Below are positions 53,654 through 60,434 of a stretch of 64,000 nucleotides of DNA, in pieces. Under the pieces are notes generated by a model that was given only the letters and a program-made list of their open reading frames with translations, was not told the DNA's origin and did not search any database. A program made the position numbers and the translations under genes. Source of the DNA: an uncultured Alistipes sp. (GTDB lineage: Bacteria; Bacteroidota; Bacteroidia; Bacteroidales; Rikenellaceae); NCBI GenBank assembly GCA_947591475.1, contig CANQDE010000002.1, positions 62,001 to 126,000 on the forward strand, read 5' to 3'. How positions within the stretch are numbered: the first letter of the stretch is position 1; every line of letters starts with the position of its first letter.

Positions 53654-54748
53654 ATGAAACGTTCATTGCTTTTCTTGTTCTGCGCTGTATTGCTGTACAG
53701 CGTACCGGTCGAAGCCCAGCGCAAGGCGCCCAAACCCGAGAAAGTCCGCAACGTGATCTTGATGATCGGTGACGGCATGGGCCTCGGACAAACGGCCGCT
53801 CTGATGATCGAAAACAACTACGAGCCTTTGGCCTTCGACCGAGCGCAATACACCGCCATATGCAAAACCTATTCGGCCAACAATCGCGTTACCGATTCGG
53901 GCGCTTCGGCGACCGCCATGGCAACGGGCTGCAAAACCGCCAATAGGCACGTAGGCGTGCTTCCCGACGGCACGGCGGTGGCGAACCTCACGGAACTCGC
54001 CCAAGCCAAGGGCCTGTCGACGGGAATCGTCGTTACGTCGCACCTTGCCGATGCAACCCCTTCGGGTTTCGTGGCGCACGTATCCAATCGTCATGAAAGC
54101 GACCGAATTGCCGAAATGTTCGCCGCATCGAATGTCGACGTGCTGGCAGGCGGCGGCCGTCAGTTTTTCACCGACCGTGAGGATGGCCGCGATTTGTTGC
54201 GCGACATGCAGAACAAGGGTTACCTTTATGCACCGACGCCCGAAGATTTCTATGCCGCCGACCGTCTGCCGGTAATCGGTCTCTTCGCGCCGAAGTACAT
54301 GGAACCTGCCTCGCGACGCGGAGATTACCTCGTCAAAGCCACCGAGCACACGCTCGACCTGCTCGCCCGCAATAAAAAGGGATTCTTCGCGATGATTGAG
54401 GGCTCGCAAATCGACGGGGCTTGCCACGGCAACGATAGCCAAGAGATGATTGCCGAGATGCGCGACTTCGAGCAGGCTGTGGACCGTGCATTCGACTTCG
54501 CCGACACGCATCGCGGGACGCTCGTGCTCGTCGTCGCCGACCACGAAACTGGCGGTCTGACGATTCTTTCGAATAACCGCGACTTCACCGCCTCGGAAAG
54601 CGGCATCGAATACCATTACAGCACCACCAGCCATTCGGGTACGCCCGTCGTGCTCTATGCCTACGGCGCTGGGGCTTACAATTTCAGCGGCGTCATGGAG
54701 AACACCGACATCTTCAAACGAATCAAGGCGTTGCTGCTCGGTAAGTAA
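53654..54748 (+). CDS. Alkaline phosphatase, secreted
   Basis: 364 residues from the ATG at 53654 with a signal peptide ending VEAQ. Metal and nucleophile motifs of the superfamily: NVILMIGDGMGLGQ (Asp ligand), VTDSGASATAMATG (Ser nucleophile), EGSQIDGACHGND and VADHETGG. Length is near that of bacterial PhoA-like enzymes. It frees phosphate from organic esters in the periplasm. Monocistronic with a terminator 22 bp after its stop codon. Confidence 0.9.
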   Translation: MKRSLLFLFCAVLLYSVPVEAQRKAPKPEKVRNVILMIGDGMGLGQTAALMIENNYEPLAFDRAQYTAICKTYSANNRVTDSGASATAMATGCKTANRHVGVLPDGTAVANLTELAQAKGLSTGIVVTSHLADATPSGFVAHVSNRHESDRIAEMFAASNVDVLAGGGRQFFTDREDGRDLLRDMQNKGYLYAPTPEDFYAADRLPVIGLFAPKYMEPASRRGDYLVKATEHTLDLLARNKKGFFAMIEGSQIDGACHGNDSQEMIAEMRDFEQAVDRAFDFADTHRGTLVLVVADHETGGLTILSNNRDFTASESGIEYHYSTTSHSGTPVVLYAYGAGAYNFSGVMENTDIFKRIKALLLGK

Positions 54749-54770
54749 TCCGATCCGACAGTAAACAAAA

Positions 54771-54806
54771 ACGGAACATACTCTGCGGAGTATGTTCCGT
54801 TTTTTT
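54771..54806 (+). terminator. Rho-independent terminator of alkaline phosphatase
   Basis: A 13-bp perfect stem, ACGGAACATACTC (54771-54783) and GAGTATGTTCCGT (54788-54800), loop TGCG, followed by six further T. The boundary with the integrated element lies just beyond. Confidence 0.88.
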
Positions 54807-54811
54807 GTCTG

Positions 54812-54856
54812 TGGGAGCTGAGGGATTCGAACCCCCGACCCTCTGCTTGTAAGGCA
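54812..54856 (-). other. attachment site: 3' part of a tRNA-Val(UAC) gene
   Basis: On the minus strand the sequence runs from TGCCTTACAAGCAGAG (anticodon TAC with its loop and 3' stem) through GGGGGTTCGAATCCCTC (T arm) to AGCTCCCAC (acceptor 3' strand). The 5' half is missing; upstream DNA on that strand is unrelated. Next to a tyrosine recombinase this is an attL/attR made when an element integrated into the tRNA gene. The intact tRNA-Val should lie at the other end. Confidence 0.75.
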
Positions 54857-55024
54857 TAATTCGACCATTTTTGCGGATTTCACTCGATTTTTACAATTAT
54901 TTGTAAACGTCTGTTTTTCAGGTGTAAATATAGCTATTTTATTTCATTCTGTTTTTGTCGATTTCTATTTATTTTGTAGTTTTGTGTCGAAATTGTGTAC
55001 CGGATTCCAAAATTTAGACACAAA

Positions 55025-56245
55025 ATGCACTACTCAAAAGATGGCATAACAGTAGCTCCGGTTATCGATACCAGTCACCCGAAGAAAAACGGACTTTATC
55101 CGGTTCGTATCCGTGTTTCCTATGTGCGGGCCCGTCGATATTATCCGACAGGTAAAGATATGACCCTCGAAGATTGGGGAAAGCTGGAGACAGCGAAGTC
55201 CCGAACATTGGGGAGTCTCCGTAAAGACATTGAAAATAGCTATCAAATCGTGCGGGCGACCGTTGAGGAGTTGGCTTCGGCGGGCGGATTCTCGTTTGAT
55301 GCCCTCAACAGTCGACTAAAAGGCGCTGCTTTGGACACGGTGAATACGATGTTTCGGGCGAAAATCGAGACCTTGCGAAAAGCCGACCGTATTGGTAATA
55401 TGCTCGTTTACGATAATGTGTTGAAAGGATTGGAGCGTTTCGCCGGTGAGCGCATCCGGTTCGATGCCATAACGAAAGGTTGGTTGGAGCGGTATGCGGA
55501 TTTTCTGCGGGACGAGGATAAAACACAAACGACGATTTCCATTCACCTGCGCCACCTGCGGGCCATCCTCAACGAGGCCCGACGTTTGGGTGTGGTAAAG
55601 GATGCACAATATCCGTTCGGTCGAGGACGCTACGAAATACAGGCGGGCGAGGGTCGCAAAATGGCTCTTACGTTGGAGCAAATCGGCCAAATTGCCGGTT
55701 ACGACGACGGGAGCGATGCCACCGCCAAATATCGCGATTATTGGCTCTTTCTCTACTTGTGCAACGGTATCAACGTTGCCGACTTCGTGAAGTTGAGGTT
55801 CCGGGACATCGTAAACGGCGAAATTTGTTTTGTTCGCCAGAAAACTGAACGTACCACAAAAACCCGGAAAGAAATCCATGTTATCATCACCGCAAGGATG
55901 CAGAATATTATCAACCGACGTGGTAACGTTCCGGCTCCGGATCGATTCATTTTTCCGATTCTCGACGGTTCAGAGGACGCATTGACTTTGAAGCATAAAA
56001 CGCAGTACCTGACCCGTGCTATCAACAAGCGGATGGCCGAAATCGGCAAACGACTTGGATTCGGGAATATCTCGACCTATACGGCTCGGCACTCGTTCGC
56101 CACGGTCTTGAAGCGAGCAGGCGCAAATATCGCCTATATCTCCGAATCGCTCGGACACCAAGACCTCAAAACGACGGAAAACTACCTTGCCAGCTTCGAG
56201 CGCGAGGAACGACAAAAAAATGCGGAATTATTAACGAATTTTTAG
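55025..56245 (+). CDS. Tyrosine recombinase / phage integrase
   Basis: About 406 residues. The ATG at 55025 begins MHYSKDGITV; a GTG/ATG extension upstream is possible. The N-terminal arm-binding and SAM-like core domains lead to the catalytic domain with box II TARHSFATVL (His, Arg), LGHQDLKTT (His) and nucleophile Tyr in TENYLASF. The usual first Arg position appears changed, as YLCNGINVADFVKL shows no Arg there. Bacteroidetes integrases such as IntDOT share that feature. It integrates the element at the adjacent tRNA-Val. Confidence 0.9.
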   Translation: MHYSKDGITVAPVIDTSHPKKNGLYPVRIRVSYVRARRYYPTGKDMTLEDWGKLETAKSRTLGSLRKDIENSYQIVRATVEELASAGGFSFDALNSRLKGAALDTVNTMFRAKIETLRKADRIGNMLVYDNVLKGLERFAGERIRFDAITKGWLERYADFLRDEDKTQTTISIHLRHLRAILNEARRLGVVKDAQYPFGRGRYEIQAGEGRKMALTLEQIGQIAGYDDGSDATAKYRDYWLFLYLCNGINVADFVKLRFRDIVNGEICFVRQKTERTTKTRKEIHVIITARMQNIINRRGNVPAPDRFIFPILDGSEDALTLKHKTQYLTRAINKRMAEIGKRLGFGNISTYTARHSFATVLKRAGANIAYISESLGHQDLKTTENYLASFEREERQKNAELLTNF

Positions 56246-56248
56246 AGG

Positions 56249-56830
56249 ATGGGACGGTATAAATACGATCAGTTCAAAAAGAATTTCTCACGTGAAACCA
56301 TCAACGCGATTATCGAAGATTTGAAAAAATCGGACGATATATGCGTGGATGATTATGATTGGAACATACTCGATATTCGAGTAAAAAAAGCGAATCACGC
56401 TCAACGGCATAGGTTCAAAGATACGGTTGAAAAACTGAAAAACTACATGAACAAAACGCCATTCAACTATGTTGTGTTTTCAAATGATAATGATGATGAA
56501 TTATACCCTTTTGCTGGACTTATGAGAAGTTTGGAATCGTGGTCGGATTGGCCATATTATGATGAAAATGTTGTCAGAGGATTTATCCAAAATGGATCTG
56601 TTGAGCGTTTTTCTCGATTATCATGGTTGGGCTACGGGCTTAATTACAAGCACTATAAAACTGTAAAGGGCATTCATCTTTTGAAAGTCAGTCAATTTTC
56701 AGAATTAACCGGCCGTAATCGAAAAACGGTTGAAGATTGGGCGCGCAAGGGGTTAATTTCAAGTACAAATATCGGCAGAGTTCGGCATATCGAAATTGAG
56801 AAAACAATAGAAAATTTAGAAAAAATGTAA
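56249..56830 (+). CDS. Hypothetical protein with C-terminal helix-turn-helix
   Basis: 193 residues, AT-rich compared with the host genes. The first 140 residues match nothing recognised and are rich in Asp, Asn and Lys. The end, LKVSQFSELTGRNRKTVEDWARKGLISS, reads as a MerR/excisionase-type helix-turn-helix with a wing (RVRHIEIEKTIENL). It starts three bases after the integrase stop, so it may be co-transcribed and act in recombination direction or phage control. Function unproven. Confidence 0.6.
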   Translation: MGRYKYDQFKKNFSRETINAIIEDLKKSDDICVDDYDWNILDIRVKKANHAQRHRFKDTVEKLKNYMNKTPFNYVVFSNDNDDELYPFAGLMRSLESWSDWPYYDENVVRGFIQNGSVERFSRLSWLGYGLNYKHYKTVKGIHLLKVSQFSELTGRNRKTVEDWARKGLISSTNIGRVRHIEIEKTIENLEKM

Positions 56831-56856
56831 TTTTTCCGAAGAGCAAAAAGTTTTTA

Positions 56857-56996
56857 CTGGTCAAGTTTTCCGAATTTTTTACGTCAACGATACAGAAACC
56901 ATAACGCCTTGACCAGTATTATTAAACACTTGCTGGTCGTCTTTTTTACAAAATTACCGCCAACGGTAAAGAAACTATAACGTCTTGACCGGTATT
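56857..56996. promoter_or_regulatory. Repeated operator-like sites
   Basis: ACTGGTCAAG (56857-56866) is the exact inverse of CTTGACCAGT (56908-56917); CTTGACCGGT (56984-56993) is a near copy and CTGGTCG (56933) a half copy. Two 36-bp direct repeats (56885-56920 and 56961-56996, 31 of 36 identical) are 76 bp apart. They sit upstream of the HTH gene at 57092, so they could be repressor operators or an origin. Confidence 0.45.
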
Positions 56997-57091
56997 TACG
57001 TTCCACTTTTTCATTTCTCATCTTTGCACTATCAACGTTGAGCAACCCGCACGGCCAGCGGGAAAAGTTTAACCGATAATAATGCAAAGTT

Positions 57092-57451
57092 ATGGAAAAC
57101 AATTCCGTAATCGTAACCACTCCGGCGCAGTTGCAAACCATCATCGGCGAAGCAGTTGGCGCCATTATTCCGAAACTCGCCGATTTCCGGCGTAAGAACG
57201 AAGCCGTCGAAACGGACGGTATGACCGTTGAGGATGCCGCCCGTTTCCTAACCGAACAAGGTATCCCCACTACACGGGCTTCGCTCTACAATCTCATCTA
57301 CAAAAATTCGATTCCCTATCGCAAGTTCGGCCGTCGTACGGTCTTCTCGAAAAAGGAGTTGCTTGCGTGGATCGACGAGCGTCTGACACGTCCCACGTCG
57401 AAACGTTCGGAAGCCGCATTGCGGATCGCTCGAAGTGCCGAAACCAAATGA
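57092..57451 (+). CDS. Helix-turn-helix DNA-binding protein (excisionase-like)
   Basis: 119 residues with an HTH_17-type domain in the second half: MTVEDAARFLTEQGI, then RASLYNLIYKNSIPYRKFGRRTVFSKKELLAWID. This is the fold of excisionases and related plasmid/phage regulators, binding DNA through a winged helix. The first gene after the repeated operator sites, it is a fair candidate for their ligand. The start may be the ATG at 57092. Confidence 0.7.
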   Translation: MENNSVIVTTPAQLQTIIGEAVGAIIPKLADFRRKNEAVETDGMTVEDAARFLTEQGIPTTRASLYNLIYKNSIPYRKFGRRTVFSKKELLAWIDERLTRPTSKRSEAALRIARSAETK

Positions 57452-57467
57452 CCGCCGGAGGTGAGGT

Positions 57468-57773
57468 ATGAAGCAAAAACAACACGCCCCCGATGCTCAA
57501 GGCAAGCACGCAGGGGCATACACTCGGATTTTTCACAAAGGTAAGGAATTTTTCCTCAATAACACCGAAAACTCGGTATTCAATCTGCTGACAGCCGGAG
57601 GACGATTGGCAACATTCGACATCGCCGATCGGTTGAATATCCCTGATCCGCGCAGCACGATTCGTTATTTGCGCAAAATGGGAATCGATGTAGGCGACGT
57701 ATGGGTTCGCGAAAACAGAATGCGTTTCAAACGTTATTTCATTCGAAAGGAGGCGGGCGATGGTCGGCAGTAA
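57468..57773 (+). CDS. Small winged-helix-like phage protein
   Basis: 101 residues, N-terminal basic tail then NSVFNLLTAGGRLATFDIADRLNIP and STIRYLRKMGI, resembling a winged helix in which a DNA-binding helix is followed by a strand turn. Similar small regulators of unknown target recur in Bacteroidetes phages. Its end overlaps the next gene by 14 bp, so translation is likely coupled. Confidence 0.6.
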   Translation: MKQKQHAPDAQGKHAGAYTRIFHKGKEFFLNNTENSVFNLLTAGGRLATFDIADRLNIPDPRSTIRYLRKMGIDVGDVWVRENRMRFKRYFIRKEAGDGRQ

Positions 57774-58419
57774 TGGCAAAGGCAGTTTCGTGTTTTACGA
57801 TTCTTTTTTCGAGACATTGCAAACCCTCGACCAAGAGGATCGGGAATCGGCAAACGTGTTGTATCGGGCCATCGCTTTGTATGGTTTGTATCGCATAGAA
57901 CCAGAAGACCTTACGAACATACAAAGGGCGTTGTTTGCGGGAATGCGGGCACAACTCGAAGCAAACTGGATAAAGTACGAAAACGGAAAGAAAGGGGCCG
58001 ACTTCGGTAAACTCGGAGGGGCTCCGAATGGGAACTCGAACGCAAGGAAAACAACCCCAAAACAACCGCAAGACAACCCCGAAACAACCCGCAATGTAAA
58101 TGTAAATGAAAATGAAAATGGAGAATGTAAAGGGGATTGTAAGGGGAACCCCCACAATCCTATCGGGAGAGCCAAACGCACAGCGTTTGTCCCTCCGTCG
58201 CTCGACGAGCTCCGCGCGTTTGTATCCGAACACGGATTGACAAATGTAGATTCCGAAGAGTTCATCGACTATTATGCGTCCAATGGATGGCGGGTCGGTA
58301 AACAACCGATGAAAGATTGGTGCGCTGCCGCACGGAACTGGAATCGGCGACAAGGAGAATTCGGTAACAAAACGACGAACACGAACGCTGAAACGAAGTC
58401 AAGATACAAGGCGCTGTAA
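57760..58419 (+). CDS. Replisome-organizer-like phage protein (DUF6291 type)
   Basis: 219 residues. N-terminal domain SFVFYDSFFETLQTLDQEDRE...ALYGLY is typical of the DUF6291 family. A low-complexity Asn-rich linker (NVNENENGEC) leads to a C-terminal domain, FIDYYASNGWRVGKQPMKDWCAAARNW, typical of phage replication proteins that load the helicase. The DnaB gene lies 127 bp downstream, supporting that role. It overlaps the preceding frame. Confidence 0.7.
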   Translation: MVGSNGKGSFVFYDSFFETLQTLDQEDRESANVLYRAIALYGLYRIEPEDLTNIQRALFAGMRAQLEANWIKYENGKKGADFGKLGGAPNGNSNARKTTPKQPQDNPETTRNVNVNENENGECKGDCKGNPHNPIGRAKRTAFVPPSLDELRAFVSEHGLTNVDSEEFIDYYASNGWRVGKQPMKDWCAAARNWNRRQGEFGNKTTNTNAETKSRYKAL

Positions 58420-58546
58420 TGAATGCCTGAAAAACGAACAGAAACGCGGCAAATTTCAAACAAAACCATTCGGATGTAGAAATCATGCACGGAAAGGAAT
58501 AATCGAAATTTTCCGCATTTCTGCTTAAAATTGGAAACGCGAGACA

Positions 58547-59944
58547 ATGAAACGAAACAGACAGGAAAAACCGCTTAAAGAAGCGATACCGGATAACGGC
58601 TATCTGCCGAACGATGCGAGTTTGGAGGCGGCCGTATTGGGTGCGTTGTTGCTCGAATCGCAATACGTACCGGATGTTCGGGGGATTATCACCTCAACGG
58701 CATTCCATGACCCGACGAATGCGGCGTTATACGATATTATTTGCCGACTGGACGACAAAGGCGAAACACCGGATCTGCTGTCGGTCGTGCAAAAGGCAAA
58801 AGCGGAAAATATCGCACCAGCGTACGTTGCCGGCCTTACCCAAGCAGTCGGTTCGGGCGTTGAGGTGCAGAACCACGCCCGACGGTTGGCTGATTTGGAA
58901 CTTCGACGTCGGTTGATTCTCTTTTCTTCGGAGTTGAAAACCCAAGCAGAAACGAATGATGAGGTCATCGAATGGGCGATGGCCCGGCTCGATGGGATTG
59001 CAGGTACCGCATCCGGCATCGATACGGCCCGGCATATCGGCGACGTACTTGCGGAAACATTGCGAGACCTCGAACGTCGTCAGCAAGCGTACAATAGCGG
59101 CGAGTGCGTCGGAATACCGACGGGATTGCCGCACCTCGATCGAATTACGGGCGGTTGGCGCGGTGGACAGCTGGTAATTCTCGGTGCTCGTCCGGCTATG
59201 GGTAAAACGGCGATGTCGCTATTATTCGCACGTGCAGCAGCCTCAACGGGTGTTCCCGTATGTTTATTTTCGTTAGAAATGCCCGATACGCAACTGGCCG
59301 GCCGTATGCTGGTCGGAAAATCGGATGTCGATGCGGGGGCATTCCGTTCGGGAAACGTTACTACCGGCGATTGGCGGCGAATCGAAAACGGAGCGGAAGA
59401 GTTGAAAACCTTACCCGTTTATTTGTTCGATACGGCGGCTACTACAATGGCTCGCATACGATCGCAAAGCCGGACGATGCAACGACGGGGCAAGTGCGGA
59501 ATGGTCATTATCGACTATCTGCAACTGGTCGCACCGACGTCGGGCAAACGGGACAACCGCGAGCGGGAAGTGGCCGATATGAGCCGTGCAGCTAAACTGT
59601 TGGCGAAAGAACTGAATATCCCCGTTATCCTCCTTGCACAGCTTTCCCGTAAGGTCGAAGAACGTTCCGACAAAATCCCGATGCTATCCGATTTGCGAGA
59701 ATCAGGGGCCATCGAACAAGATGCCGATATGGTAATTTTCATCGATCGGCCAGCTGTTTACGGCATCGAAAGTTTCGATGCAGGGTATTACGGCACGATA
59801 AGCAGCGAAGGAATCGGACGTCTCACTATCGCCAAGAATCGTGAGGGATGTACAGGGTTTATTCCATTCCGACACAACGAAAGTCTGACGAAGATTACCG
59901 ATTACGAGGTGATACCCCAACCAACCGAAGCGCAACCTTTCTGA
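58547..59944 (+). CDS. dnaB: Replicative DNA helicase, DnaB family (phage)
   Basis: 465 residues: DnaB N-terminal helical domain (LEAAVLGALLLESQYVPDVRG), linker and RecA-like ATPase with Walker A GARPAMGKTAMSL, Walker B MVIIDYLQLVAP, and arginine-finger region SRKVEERSDKIPMLSDLRESGAIEQDADMV. It unwinds DNA at the phage replication fork. The length is in the range of bacterial DnaB. In this setting it is probably phage-specific rather than the host copy. Confidence 0.9.
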   Translation: MKRNRQEKPLKEAIPDNGYLPNDASLEAAVLGALLLESQYVPDVRGIITSTAFHDPTNAALYDIICRLDDKGETPDLLSVVQKAKAENIAPAYVAGLTQAVGSGVEVQNHARRLADLELRRRLILFSSELKTQAETNDEVIEWAMARLDGIAGTASGIDTARHIGDVLAETLRDLERRQQAYNSGECVGIPTGLPHLDRITGGWRGGQLVILGARPAMGKTAMSLLFARAAASTGVPVCLFSLEMPDTQLAGRMLVGKSDVDAGAFRSGNVTTGDWRRIENGAEELKTLPVYLFDTAATTMARIRSQSRTMQRRGKCGMVIIDYLQLVAPTSGKRDNREREVADMSRAAKLLAKELNIPVILLAQLSRKVEERSDKIPMLSDLRESGAIEQDADMVIFIDRPAVYGIESFDAGYYGTISSEGIGRLTIAKNREGCTGFIPFRHNESLTKITDYEVIPQPTEAQPF

Positions 59945-60007
59945 CGATAAGGTTACGTCAAGGAAAAACAAGCGTAAAACAACGATAGATATTAAAATCG
60001 AAAAAAT

Positions 60008-60421
60008 ATGCAAAAAGATTTATTGAATAGTTCGTCGATTCGTTTGCAAATTGCAAAAGGCGGCACAAACGACTTGCAGTTTCATTTGAACCGGTATCGG
60101 GTATCGGTGCATTACACGACAAACAAACCTTATCGATTGATTGCCGTGGTGTTTCGGGTTGCTCATTCCAGTATGGTACCATTGGCGCGCTTTGCTTTTC
60201 CGGCGGATGAATCCGTTCTCGCAACCGATTACAAGACATTTGTGCGGCTTATTTATGACACCGATAAAAAAGGCCGTAACGAGGTTGCCATATTGCACGA
60301 TGACGGAGTGGTTTTCGTTTCCGGTGTTTGGGAAATCGAAAATCGGTTATGCCCTCCTCATATGGAAGAATTTGAATGGGGTATTGATCGTAATACGGAA
60401 CGTTGGAATGTAAAACTTTAA
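60008..60421 (+). CDS. Hypothetical phage protein
   Basis: 137 residues, predicted all-beta with a strand run (LQFHLNRYRVSVHYTTNKPYRLIAVVFR) and a repeated pattern of aromatic and polar residues. No membrane segment, no signal, no family recognised. Position between the helicase and the tape measure gene suggests a tail or assembly role, but nothing proves it. AT-rich relative to host genes. Confidence 0.5.
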   Translation: MQKDLLNSSSIRLQIAKGGTNDLQFHLNRYRVSVHYTTNKPYRLIAVVFRVAHSSMVPLARFAFPADESVLATDYKTFVRLIYDTDKKGRNEVAILHDDGVVFVSGVWEIENRLCPPHMEEFEWGIDRNTERWNVKL

Positions 60422-60434
60422 TATACACAAAGTA

